From positions 744,001-808,000 of the forward strand of contig OZ219800.1 of the NCBI GenBank assembly GCA_964291275.2: DNA of 64,000 nt. Reading direction: 5' to 3'. The stretch's first letter is position 1; the number at the start of each line of letters is the position of its first letter. A model generated the notes under the pieces. It ran no database searches. It had not been told where the DNA came from and saw only the letters and a list, made by a program, of their open reading frames with translations. Below are positions 25,789-34,938 of this stretch, piece by piece. This DNA is from Bin80 sp964291275 (GTDB lineage: Bacteria; Bacteroidota; Rhodothermia; Rhodothermales; Bin80). The position numbers and the translations under genes were made by a program.

Positions 25789-28050
25789 ATGCGTACTTTC
25801 TGCAACCTACTCTTATTAGGCGTATTTCTGACGGTAAGTCAGGCACAGGCCCAGAACTCAATCATACGAGGCTTTATCCGAGATGCTGCCGACGGACAAC
25901 CTCTACAGGGTGTCAACGTCATCCTGACAGATGACGGCGACGCCTTAATAGGCGCAGCAGCAGATAGAGACGGTCTCTTTGCCATCAGTGGTATTCCTCC
26001 CGGGCGCTATTATCTGGCTGCCTCATTCATTGGATATAATACCCACTTGGATACTCTGGACGTGGCCCCGGACGATATTATCTCCTACAATATCGAGTTA
26101 TCGATCTCAGAGGATCTCCTGGATGAGCTCGTGGTCGAATCCGAAAGGGAGGGAGCCGGTATAGCTGGCCTGACTGGAGGGCTTCAGTCAATCACACCCC
26201 GTGATATCGCCCTAATTCCTTCGCCTGATATATCGGGCGACTTGGCCAGCTATCTCGCTACGCTGCCGGGAGTGGTCGCGAGCGGTGATCAGGGCGGACA
26301 GCTATTTATTCGTGGAGGAGAACCGACACAGAATCAGGTCCTTGTGGATGGAATGACTGTGTTCCAGCCTTTCCACCTGATTGGGTTTTATTCAGCATTC
26401 CCGTCCAGCATTCTGAACGTCACCGATGTTTATGCAGGTGGGTTTGGCCCCCGTTATGGTGGACGCATCTCGTCAGTGATTGATATTTCCACCCGTAACG
26501 GCAACAAACGGCGTATGGCAGGGGAATTCTCTGCCGCCCCCTTCATTAGTGCAGCACTCCTGGAAGGACCCATTGTTGAAGGGCGTCTTTCTGCATTGGT
26601 TTCCGGTAGATTCTCGGTCATCGATCAAGGAGCAGCCCGCGTACTTGATCGACCGCTCCCTTACGATTTTAATGACCAGTTTCTTAAGATTCATGCTGAT
26701 CTGTCCGATAACAGCCAAGCATCAATCAGTGGACTTCGCTCCTTTGACCGCGGCATAATCGGTGTTCTGGATGAGTCGGAAGCTGACAGCACTAAAAACC
26801 AAGTAACTTGGACAAGTCAGGCTATTGGTGCGCGCTATGTTCTGCTGCCTACACGTATTCCTGTACAGGCCGAGCTGCTCCTGTCTGTTTCCTCCATTGA
26901 GAACACATTCGGCCAATCTGAAGAGCCTTCGCGAAGTTCGAATTCACAGGAGATCAACCTGTCTACAAATGTTACACACTACAACCGGCTCGTAGACGTT
27001 TCCTGGGGACTTCATTTTCGTTTCAGCGAGTTGAACAGCAGTCTGGGTGGATCTTTCCAAAATGCACATCAGGATAAAGAATTCGTCAGCGAGGCTGGCG
27101 GCTATGTGCTCCTTGACCTGAAAGGAAGAGAGGGATTGAGTTTTCAACCCGGTGTACGATTCTCGTCATTCCCAAGTAAGGGGCGGACTTTCATCGAACC
27201 ACGTGTTCGTATGGTCTACAACCGCGGCATTCATCAAGTCAGTTTGGCTGGTGGCATATACCACCAAGAAATTGTGGGACTCACCGATAGACGTGATGCC
27301 GGAGATGTCTTCACGGCATGGACGACCTCACCATTCGGAGAAGTTCCAAGGGCAATTCATGGTCTTGCCGGGTACCAGATCCGGCCAGCCTCCTGGTTCC
27401 GATTCGTTGTTGAGGGTTTTGTAAAAACAATGAATAATCTCTCCATCGCGGAGTGGAGCTCTTTCCCTCGATTCACTACACGTTTGCAACCGGCAGACGG
27501 CAATGTCTTGGGCCTTGACAGCCGTGTTGAGGTTACTGCCGGACCATTCTATGGGTTTTTGAACTATGGCTATGCAAAGGTTCGTTATCAGGCCAAACAG
27601 ACCGAAATTCAATATTGGTTTGGTAGCAGCGAATTTGAGTTCTCTCCACCTCACGACCGACGGCACCAGCTTAATGCCGTTGGAAGCCTAACGCTCGCGA
27701 AATTTATCCTCAATGTACGCTGGCAATATGGTTCCGGCCTGCCTTTCAGTCAAGCTCTTGGATTTGACGAATTTGTCCTGCTGAGTGGCCCCACTGATAT
27801 TTTCGATGAGCACGGAGATACGCGCGTACTCTACACGTACCCCTACGGTGGAAGGCTACCTGCCTATCACCGGCTAGATATATCCCTGGAACGCACCTTT
27901 GAGATCTCCAGGAATACAGCCGTTTCGGTCCTTGCTAGTGCTACCAACGCATATGATCGTTCAAACTTGTTCTACATTGATCTCTTCACACTGGAGAAAC
28001 TTGACCAGCTTCCACTTATCCCCGCTGTGGGCCTAAAATTCGAGTTCTAA
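25789..28050 (+). CDS. TonB-dependent receptor with N-terminal carboxypeptidase-like domain
   Basis: From ATG 25789 (signal peptide ending VSQAQAQ) the product is about 753 residues. Residues about 22-105 are a carboxypeptidase-regulatory-like Ig domain (IRGFIRDAADGQPLQGVNVI, GRYYLAASFIGYN), typical of Bacteroidota receptors. A plug follows (LATLPGVV, LFIRGGEPTQNQVLVDGM, VYAGGFGPRYGGRISSVIDI). The 22-strand barrel then runs to a final strand ending in GLKFEF. It is shorter than most SusC-like receptors and lacks a SusD partner. A DUF4249-type lipoprotein gene overlaps its stop codon, so the two form a receptor-lipoprotein pair. Ligand unknown; import depends on a TonB/ExbBD system. Confidence 0.92.
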   Translation: MRTFCNLLLLGVFLTVSQAQAQNSIIRGFIRDAADGQPLQGVNVILTDDGDALIGAAADRDGLFAISGIPPGRYYLAASFIGYNTHLDTLDVAPDDIISYNIELSISEDLLDELVVESEREGAGIAGLTGGLQSITPRDIALIPSPDISGDLASYLATLPGVVASGDQGGQLFIRGGEPTQNQVLVDGMTVFQPFHLIGFYSAFPSSILNVTDVYAGGFGPRYGGRISSVIDISTRNGNKRRMAGEFSAAPFISAALLEGPIVEGRLSALVSGRFSVIDQGAARVLDRPLPYDFNDQFLKIHADLSDNSQASISGLRSFDRGIIGVLDESEADSTKNQVTWTSQAIGARYVLLPTRIPVQAELLLSVSSIENTFGQSEEPSRSSNSQEINLSTNVTHYNRLVDVSWGLHFRFSELNSSLGGSFQNAHQDKEFVSEAGGYVLLDLKGREGLSFQPGVRFSSFPSKGRTFIEPRVRMVYNRGIHQVSLAGGIYHQEIVGLTDRRDAGDVFTAWTTSPFGEVPRAIHGLAGYQIRPASWFRFVVEGFVKTMNNLSIAEWSSFPRFTTRLQPADGNVLGLDSRVEVTAGPFYGFLNYGYAKVRYQAKQTEIQYWFGSSEFEFSPPHDRRHQLNAVGSLTLAKFILNVRWQYGSGLPFSQALGFDEFVLLSGPTDIFDEHGDTRVLYTYPYGGRLPAYHRLDISLERTFEISRNTAVSVLASATNAYDRSNLFYIDLFTLEKLDQLPLIPAVGLKFEF

Positions 28051-29000
28051 TGCGGAAACTCATCTTACTACCCACTATTATCCTAGTGGGAATCCTCGCG
28101 GCGTGTGAAGATTCAGTATCACCAATCATCGATACTGATCGTGATTACACACTTTTTGGTACACTGGATATGGCACGCGACTCCCAGTTTGTGCGTGTGA
28201 TTCCCATCCGAAGCTCTATCACCGAACCCGGTGATGTACTGGATGTGACCGTGCAGTCAATCGAATTGTCAACTCAACAGACCCACAGCTGGAGGGATTC
28301 TATACACACTTTTGACAATGGCCAAATCGGACATATCTTCTTTGCCCCAATACGCATCCGCCCATCTCAAACTTATCGTATAGAAATTATCCCAAATGAT
28401 GGTGAGCTTATCACTTCTGCAGAAACGACTGTGCCTGATCTGCCGGACGCAGAGGTGATGGATCCCACGCTGGAATACATCCTGACTACTAGACTTGAAT
28501 CCCGACAACGGGTCTTGTGGCATGGCGTTGATAGAGCCCCTTTTGAAATTGAACAATGGTATCGATTCCTTTCCCTGGGTGATTTTACTTACAAGGACTA
28601 TCAGTTGAGTTACGCACCTATCAGCAGACCCCTTGCGGGTGAGACCAATGTCTGGGAAATGGACAAGGATTTGATCCAAGACAGAGACACCCTCTCTACA
28701 AAATTGGAGCTCGGCGCATTCTATCGCTTGGCCGGTGTAGCCTTGCGGATAACTATCCTTGACGAAGACTTTGTCCCGCCCGGCGGGGATTATGATAGGG
28801 AGCTCTTGGCACAGCCAGGAACACTTTCTAATGTCGAAAATGGTTTTGGTCTACTGGCTTCGGTTGGAAGATTCTCTGTAGAATGGGTCCTACCCGACAC
28901 TGTCGCTCAGGGACTCGGGTACATCCCCCTTGGAAACGCTGCGGTTCCAGCCCCTGTGTGGGCAAAGCCGCCAGGGACTTATGAAGTTGTACAACATTAG
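28050..29000 (+). CDS. DUF4249-like lipoprotein partner of the TonB receptor
   Basis: A 316-residue lipoprotein (lipobox VGILAAC). The body is beta-rich, with an Ig-like N-terminal part (TLFGTLDMARDSQFVRVIP, then AETTVPDLPDAEV) as in DUF4249 proteins, which are commonly encoded after TonB-dependent receptors in Bacteroidota. The start overlaps the receptor stop (TAATG). It probably sits on the outer membrane as a lid or ligand-capture partner, by analogy. Family assignment is by pattern and context. Confidence 0.72.
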   Translation: MRKLILLPTIILVGILAACEDSVSPIIDTDRDYTLFGTLDMARDSQFVRVIPIRSSITEPGDVLDVTVQSIELSTQQTHSWRDSIHTFDNGQIGHIFFAPIRIRPSQTYRIEIIPNDGELITSAETTVPDLPDAEVMDPTLEYILTTRLESRQRVLWHGVDRAPFEIEQWYRFLSLGDFTYKDYQLSYAPISRPLAGETNVWEMDKDLIQDRDTLSTKLELGAFYRLAGVALRITILDEDFVPPGGDYDRELLAQPGTLSNVENGFGLLASVGRFSVEWVLPDTVAQGLGYIPLGNAAVPAPVWAKPPGTYEVVQH

Positions 29001-29218
29001 GCCAGCCCAGTACCACTGCTCTGCCTCGACTTGTGGATGTATGAGCAAATTGTTCGCCGCCCGTTACGGCCAGTAATCTCCGGGGTGAATTGTTTGTTCT
29101 TCGCGTGAATAAGGCTGCTCATTACGCCTTCCTTGGGATTCCAACATCTCTGCAACAGTACCGACTACATAAGTCATCCTCTACACAACTAAAATTAATC
29201 TAATACACCTGCACGTTC

Positions 29219-29938
29219 ATGCGCGTACTCGTTATTATCCCTGCGTTCAACGAGGCTGCTGCGATTGCACAAGTCATTGGAGATATCCCCGAGGGATTGG
29301 CAGCTGAAGTGATCGTGGTAAATAACGCTTCCACTGACGAAACAGAGAAAAATGCACGAAGGGCCGGGGCGACTGTCTTGCACGAGCCCAGACGCGGCTA
29401 TGGGTATGCTTGCCTGCGCGGGTTGGCGTATGCGTCCAGCCGTAACCCCGACGTGATCGTATTTCTCGACGGTGACTACTCAGATCACCCTAATGAAATG
29501 TCTGAGCTTGTTGCCCCGATTAAAGCAGGTACACATGATTTTGTGATTGGCAGTCGTGCGATGGGGGAAAGTGAACAGGGCGCACTATTACCACAGGCCC
29601 GGTGGGGTAATAGGCTGGCTTGCCTGTTGATGCGCAGGATCTGGGGGGTACGTTATAGCGATCTGGGGCCATTCCGAGCTATCCGGTATACCTCTTTAAC
29701 AAACCTGAATATGCGCGATACCACCTTTGGATGGACGATCGAAATGCAGATAAAGGCGAATCTTGCAGGCTTACGCATAACAGAGGTCCCTGCATCTTAT
29801 CGCAGGCGTGTAGGTGTGTCCAAAATAACAGGAACGCTCATGGGCACTTTAAGGGCATCTGCCAAGATCCTGTGGACCATCTTCAGTTTCGCAATTGTTT
29901 CGCACCGTATGCGTAAGAATCTGGAATTACATAGTTAA
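29219..29938 (+). CDS. Family 2 glycosyltransferase (dolichyl-phosphate-sugar synthase-like)
   Basis: A 239-residue GT2 enzyme: IIPAFNEAAAIAQVIGDIP at the N-terminus, VVNNASTDETE for nucleotide binding, the metal-binding DXD in FLDGDYSDHP, and the acceptor-side DLGPFRAIRY followed by TTFGWTIEMQIKA and the RRRVGVSKITG motif. There is a hydrophobic C-terminal segment but no full membrane domain. It probably transfers a hexose from a nucleotide sugar to a polyprenyl phosphate or similar lipid at the inner membrane. It stands alone with 218 bp before and 208 bp after, neither of which shows a gene. Confidence 0.88.
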   Translation: MRVLVIIPAFNEAAAIAQVIGDIPEGLAAEVIVVNNASTDETEKNARRAGATVLHEPRRGYGYACLRGLAYASSRNPDVIVFLDGDYSDHPNEMSELVAPIKAGTHDFVIGSRAMGESEQGALLPQARWGNRLACLLMRRIWGVRYSDLGPFRAIRYTSLTNLNMRDTTFGWTIEMQIKANLAGLRITEVPASYRRRVGVSKITGTLMGTLRASAKILWTIFSFAIVSHRMRKNLELHS

Positions 29939-30078
29939 ATTGCCGCACCGTGTGGTTACTCAGGTATACAATTCCCTGGTTTGCATAGAATTCTTCCGGT
30001 TTGATGGTGGATAAACAAGCCAGGAAGTTCGACCAGCCGGAGGAGCCCTATGAGAAAATCAAGAATATAATTCATCAC

Positions 30079-30106
30079 ACGTAGTTTTTTCGGGACATAA
30101 CTACGT
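30079..30106. promoter_or_regulatory. 8-bp inverted repeat in the ilvE upstream region
   Basis: ACGTAGTT (30079-30086) and AACTACGT (30099-30106) flank a 12-nt centre, about 40 bp before the ilvE start. This may be an operator or the stem of a leader structure. No known binding motif is recognised. Confidence 0.35.
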
Positions 30107-30146
30107 CTACATTAGTACTAGGCGAATTCCTAAATCTGGGGTCACA

Positions 30147-31061
30147 ATGGAGCATGATATTTGGTTTAACGGTAAGTTCGTCCCCTTCGAGGACGCAAAA
30201 ATCCACGTACTTTCACATGTAGTGCATTACGGATCGAGCGTGTTCGAAGGTATCCGTTCCTACCATACAGAGAAGAAGGGCACTGCTATATTCCGTCTCA
30301 GCGAGCATATGCGTCGTATGGTGGACTCGGCTGTTATTTACCGAATGCAGCTACCCTATGACCAGGCAGCACTTGAGCGCGCCGCTATCCAAACGGTCTC
30401 CCGGAGTGGTTTAAATTCCAGCTACATCCGACCGATAGCATTTCGCGGTGTGGGAGCCATGGGGGTAAATCCTTTGAATAATCCTGTTGAAACGGTAATT
30501 GCAGTTTTTGAGTGGGGACCTTATTTAGGACCTGATGCACTTGAAAACGGCATTGACGTGCATGTAGCCACGTGGAACCGTTTCGCTCCCAACACGCTAC
30601 CTTCACTTGCCAAGGCGGGTGGCAATTATATCAACGCCAGCTTGGTCAAGATGGATGCCGTGGTTAATGGTTACAAGGAGGGAATCATGTTGACTACCGA
30701 CGGCTATCTCGCGGAGGGGAGCGGAGAAAATTTATTCATCGTACGGGATGGAACGATTTACACACCATCTACAAATCTTTCGATTCTGCCTGGAATTACG
30801 CGTTCATCCGTGATCCAAATGGCCAAGGACGCAGGGATTACCGTAAAGGAGGGCAGTATTCCACGAGAGGTGCTCTACATCGCAGATGAACTGTTCTTTA
30901 CAGGCACAGCTGCCGAGATCACTCCCATACGCTCAGTTGACAAGCACATCATTGGCAAGGGTAAACGAGGACCGGTCACACATAAGTTGCAGGAAGCCTT
31001 CCTGGATATCGTGAAGCGGGGCAATGATCCGTATGGCTGGCTCACTCCTGTCAACAGCTAG
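30147..31061 (+). CDS. ilvE: Branched-chain amino acid aminotransferase
   Basis: A 304-residue fold-type IV PLP aminotransferase. The catalytic lysine is in SLAKAGGNYINA (Lys156). The motifs SSVFEGIRSYH, IRPIAFRG and GSGENLFIVRDG with the later FFTGTAAEITPIRSVD match IlvE rather than D-amino acid transaminase. It makes the last step of valine, leucine and isoleucine synthesis from the 2-keto acids with glutamate, in the cytoplasm. It stands alone, with no ilv or leu genes nearby. The start ATG is preceded by an AAATCTGGGGTCACA context without a strong Shine-Dalgarno sequence. Confidence 0.95.
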   Translation: MEHDIWFNGKFVPFEDAKIHVLSHVVHYGSSVFEGIRSYHTEKKGTAIFRLSEHMRRMVDSAVIYRMQLPYDQAALERAAIQTVSRSGLNSSYIRPIAFRGVGAMGVNPLNNPVETVIAVFEWGPYLGPDALENGIDVHVATWNRFAPNTLPSLAKAGGNYINASLVKMDAVVNGYKEGIMLTTDGYLAEGSGENLFIVRDGTIYTPSTNLSILPGITRSSVIQMAKDAGITVKEGSIPREVLYIADELFFTGTAAEITPIRSVDKHIIGKGKRGPVTHKLQEAFLDIVKRGNDPYGWLTPVNS

Positions 31062-31265
31062 ACTCAGGCCTCTATTCTACGACTTGCCGTTCCACAGCGA
31101 TGCCCGTGGCTCAGGTACCAAAGTTGATTGGAACCACACTGATTTAAACCTCAATTCTCAGTATCAGCGTGCACTACGATCAATGAGACAGGGTACGGGC
31201 CCTGATAAAATACTCTCCATGATCCTTCCATCGGCAACCCGAACTGGATCATATTGGATCCTGGA

Positions 31266-32927
31266 CTAATTAGCTACCGGATCGAACGTCTCAAAGGTCC
31301 CTTCTGCCGAAAATTCGGAGGCAGAAAACGTTTGATCAATCGCCTGAACACTCCAATAGTAAGTGGTGCCTGGTTCTAAATCATGTAAAGTCCAGGACGT
31401 GTTATGGTCAACGTTTCCTCTTCTTGATATATAGCGCCGCCCCGTAGATAGGTCTGCCAGTGGAGAAACCAAATCCATACTTACCGGATCCGTACCGACA
31501 CGCAAATTATAGGTTAACCCTGCACTGGGTGTATTCGCATCCTTGGCACTACCCCATGAAAGCTCAACTGACGTACCTCCAATAACTTTTGCCTGCAAAT
31601 CAGTTGGCGGGCTCGGCGACTCCAACCCGAAGAAAAGTGTATTCTGCATCACCCGCACGCGAGTCGTCGCATCGCGCGGAGCATCTCCCATGACAAACAA
31701 GTCCAGATCTAAGTCATAGTCATGATCAAACCAAAGCGCTGTACCGTGCACACCTCCGTCAAATTTGTCAGGCACAGATTTCTCAAACCGGACACCTCGC
31801 GAACCATTGTAAACCTGGGTGCTTTCTGAAGAAAGCGGGCCTTCAAAACCTGTAATCACAAAATCTGGATATCCCGAATTATCCTGATCACCCCAGTCTA
31901 CATTCCCATCGTATCGCCCTGGCGTAGGATCATTTGTAAAGCCTCCTTCCAATATGTCCTCCTCAACAAAATTTCCAGATTCATTGCGGTAAATCGTCAC
32001 AACGCCCTCTAGAATCGCCGGCGTAATTCTTGCTCCACTTTGCACCAAATCCAGATCTCCATCCATATCAAAATCACCCCATGCTACGGACTGCCATCCA
32101 CGCGACCTGAAAACGTGTGAAGCCTGCATCAACTGTCCTGAACCAGTATTGTCGTAAACCGTGGTCAAAAAGCCATCCTCGGCAGTCACGCCAGCTATCA
32201 CCAAATCCAAGTCTCCATCCGTATCGTAATCTCCAATATCAAGATCACACTCAGCCAAACCCACAAACGTGTTCGTCGAGACTTGAAAACGATCTGGAAA
32301 TACACCTGTGTTCTCATAATGAACTGTTTCCGGCGTACCTCCCTGATTACGGCCACAAGCAACAAGGTCAATATCCCCATCATTATCAAAATCTCCCCAA
32401 CCCAAATCACCGGAGTAGAGACCCTCCAGTTCATATGAAAGATCAAGGAGGCCCTGATCTGGGGAGTAGCTGTACACATAAAGTCTGGCAACATCATTCC
32501 CATCAAGACCAAGAGTGGCTATATCCAATGTGCCATTCGAGTCAAAGTCACCAACAGCAATCGCACTATGCCACAGGCCGATCAACTCCTGCCCTACTGT
32601 ACTTGACCGCGTGAACGCAACCGCATCCACAAACTCGGTCTCCCCGACCGAATTGGGGACCTCAACTTGCGTAATTCCATCGTGATCATAATACTCGGCC
32701 AATGGACCTGCATCACGACCTAAAATGGGTCTCGGATCTTCATCCGCATATCCAATCATAATGAGATCCTGATCACCATCCATATCAAAATCACCCAGTA
32801 CTGCACCACCATAGCGTAACCCCACCGGATCCGTTACGAGTAGCTCCTGGAATAAACTAGCCTCTTGGGCACTTGCTACAGATACACAGAACGCTATAGC
32901 TATCAAACTAGCAACCAACTTGAACAT
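31266..32927 (-). CDS. Secreted FG-GAP/VCBS repeat protein without sorting domain
   Basis: A 553-residue exported protein (signal peptide ending SVASAQE). It carries about seven VCBS/FG-GAP units of the form GDFDMDGDQDLIMIG, with DxDxDG calcium-binding loops that build a beta-propeller. A fibronectin-like domain follows (SPPTDLQAKVIGGTSVELSW, then DLEPGTTYYWSVQAIDQTF). Unlike its upstream paralogue it stops right after this domain and has no T9SS tail. It may be released into the periplasm or truncated. It lies 37 bp downstream of that paralogue on the same strand. Confidence 0.85.
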   Translation of the reverse strand: MFKLVASLIAIAFCVSVASAQEASLFQELLVTDPVGLRYGGAVLGDFDMDGDQDLIMIGYADEDPRPILGRDAGPLAEYYDHDGITQVEVPNSVGETEFVDAVAFTRSSTVGQELIGLWHSAIAVGDFDSNGTLDIATLGLDGNDVARLYVYSYSPDQGLLDLSYELEGLYSGDLGWGDFDNDGDIDLVACGRNQGGTPETVHYENTGVFPDRFQVSTNTFVGLAECDLDIGDYDTDGDLDLVIAGVTAEDGFLTTVYDNTGSGQLMQASHVFRSRGWQSVAWGDFDMDGDLDLVQSGARITPAILEGVVTIYRNESGNFVEEDILEGGFTNDPTPGRYDGNVDWGDQDNSGYPDFVITGFEGPLSSESTQVYNGSRGVRFEKSVPDKFDGGVHGTALWFDHDYDLDLDLFVMGDAPRDATTRVRVMQNTLFFGLESPSPPTDLQAKVIGGTSVELSWGSAKDANTPSAGLTYNLRVGTDPVSMDLVSPLADLSTGRRYISRRGNVDHNTSWTLHDLEPGTTYYWSVQAIDQTFSASEFSAEGTFETFDPVAN

Positions 32928-32964
32928 TACAGTAGCCCTGCAAGGGGCATATTATGTAAATCCC

Positions 32965-34854
32965 TTATCTAATCAGGGTTAGATGTTGTACGTGTTGCAC
33001 AGTCCCGGCATTCATGCGTACCATGTATAGTCCCGGGGCGACTGGCATATTACGTTCATCTGTCCCGGTCCACTGCACTTGATGGTTTCCTGGCTCTAAA
33101 GAATCATTCACCAGACGCCGCACGAGACTACCGAGAACATTGTATATCGAAATTTCGACGGTTGATTGGTCACCCAGAGAAAATGGGATAGTCACCCGTT
33201 CATTGAAAGGGTTGGGATACCCTACATCCAGAGTAGTCGACAAAGGAACTACATCCTGAACAGAGGTCAACTTGCCGCCCCCTCCTGAAACACTGAAGCT
33301 TCCTTCTTCCGACCACGAAGAGGCCACAAAACTGTGATCAATAGCCTGTACGCTCCAGTAATAGTCGCCTGCCGGGAGGCTATGTAATCTCCAGAAAGTT
33401 TGGGTCCCTGCATTTCCCCGGGTAGGATACAAGCGTTGGCCAGTGGACAAATCGCTGTAAGCGGCCATAACATTATCCGTGCCTGTGGCCGTTCCGATCC
33501 GGATGTTGTAATTCAGTGCAGCTGCTGCGGTCTCTGCGTCCGCACTTGCCTGCCAATCAAGGGTAACAATCCCATTATCTTCAGATGCTTCCAGCCCCGT
33601 TGGTGCAACAGGAACCTTGTTAACTGCACGTGAATCATTGCGATAGAGCCTCAGTAGTGGATTGATATTCACACTGCTGCCCATAACCACAAGATCCAAG
33701 TCATTGTCTCCGTCGTAATCCCCCCATACCGCATTGGATGCAGCAACACCAGGCACGGCAATGCGGGGCACTAAGACCCCTTCTTCATTGTGGTATAGCC
33801 GACCAGAGCGTCCACTACCCACATCAGTGCCACCAATCAGCAACAGATCCAAATTACCATCGCTGTCGTAATCTCCCCAAGCCACATCACCCTGCATAAC
33901 AGAAGGCAACTCTATTCTCGTATTGCTTAGCTGTCCGTTTTGGTTGCGCCAGATTTGCACTACTGGTTCGAAATATTTCGTACTGTGATAGCGTGCTCCA
34001 CTCAATGCTAAATCCAAGTCACCATCGCTGTCGTAATCCCCCCAGTCCATTGCAGAAAACAATAACCCCGGCATATCCACCGTGTCTTCGGTGAAGTTGC
34101 CAACCCCATTGTTGCGATAAATCCTGGTCTTGGGAGTCCCGGTTTCTGTTACTCCAGAGAGTGCCAGATCCAAGTCCCCGTCATTGTCTATATCAGCCCA
34201 TTCAGCATCGCCCATCGCGAGCGGTTCAAATGGGAATGGCACCGGTTCGAAAGTACCGTCATTATTATGATATAGCGCTGCTGCAATTTCGTCCTGTGTA
34301 CGAAGCCCTGTTATGAGAAGATCTTCATCTCCATCCCCGTCTATGTCTGCGACACTAACACTCCCCCCGTAAACGCCGAGAAGCTCCGCCGAGACAGGTG
34401 CAAAGGAAACAGAAGAATTGCCGCGATATACGTGCGTAGTACCTTCCAGCGGTCGTGTTTCGAAATTTGCACCATTATGAATCCGGCCAGACACCACAAC
34501 ATCTACATAGCCATCTCGATTAAAATCGGTGACTGCTATCGAACTCTGCCAAAGTCCCTGGCCAAGCGCTTGCTCGGAAAAAACCAGTCCTTCACTCCCA
34601 TCCGAAAAATTGTATACCCCCTGAGTAAGGGCTACATACACTCGTGGTATGAATGGAACCAAGTTTGCAGAATTGCCTGTTCCCAGTAGGTCGAGCATCC
34701 CGTCGCCATTGAGATCAAAGAACGCCACTTGGCCATACTCAAGCTCATTCAGGGAAACTGGCTTTACTGAAGAAAACGTAAATGGCTGGGCCTGCAAGGG
34801 CTCTGCAAACAGTGCAAACGCAATGGCTGTACAGGCAAGTAACCGCAACGACAT
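32965..34854 (-). CDS. Secreted FG-GAP/VCBS repeat protein with T9SS type A sorting domain
   Basis: A 629-residue protein with a signal peptide (AFALFAEPLQAQP). It has about seven FG-GAP units (DVDGDGDEDLLITG, WGDYDSDGDLDLALSG and similar), a fibronectin-like domain (GDYYWSVQAIDHSF) and a T9SS type A sorting domain at the end (VGYPNPFNERVTIPFSL, then ISIYNVLGSLVRRL and APGLYMVRM). It should reach the cell surface through T9SS. Strong similarity in repeat spacing and in the fibronectin segment shows it and the neighbouring gene arose by duplication. Probable surface adhesion or polymer binding (inference). Confidence 0.9.
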   Translation of the reverse strand: MSLRLLACTAIAFALFAEPLQAQPFTFSSVKPVSLNELEYGQVAFFDLNGDGMLDLLGTGNSANLVPFIPRVYVALTQGVYNFSDGSEGLVFSEQALGQGLWQSSIAVTDFNRDGYVDVVVSGRIHNGANFETRPLEGTTHVYRGNSSVSFAPVSAELLGVYGGSVSVADIDGDGDEDLLITGLRTQDEIAAALYHNNDGTFEPVPFPFEPLAMGDAEWADIDNDGDLDLALSGVTETGTPKTRIYRNNGVGNFTEDTVDMPGLLFSAMDWGDYDSDGDLDLALSGARYHSTKYFEPVVQIWRNQNGQLSNTRIELPSVMQGDVAWGDYDSDGNLDLLLIGGTDVGSGRSGRLYHNEEGVLVPRIAVPGVAASNAVWGDYDGDNDLDLVVMGSSVNINPLLRLYRNDSRAVNKVPVAPTGLEASEDNGIVTLDWQASADAETAAAALNYNIRIGTATGTDNVMAAYSDLSTGQRLYPTRGNAGTQTFWRLHSLPAGDYYWSVQAIDHSFVASSWSEEGSFSVSGGGGKLTSVQDVVPLSTTLDVGYPNPFNERVTIPFSLGDQSTVEISIYNVLGSLVRRLVNDSLEPGNHQVQWTGTDERNMPVAPGLYMVRMNAGTVQHVQHLTLIR

Positions 34855-34938
34855 GTCCGAGCTTAGTCTTTAGAAAAGTACAAACGGGCCACCGCTCTGC
34901 AGTCAAGTCTGTAATCTGGGAATGTTCGACATCTAAAC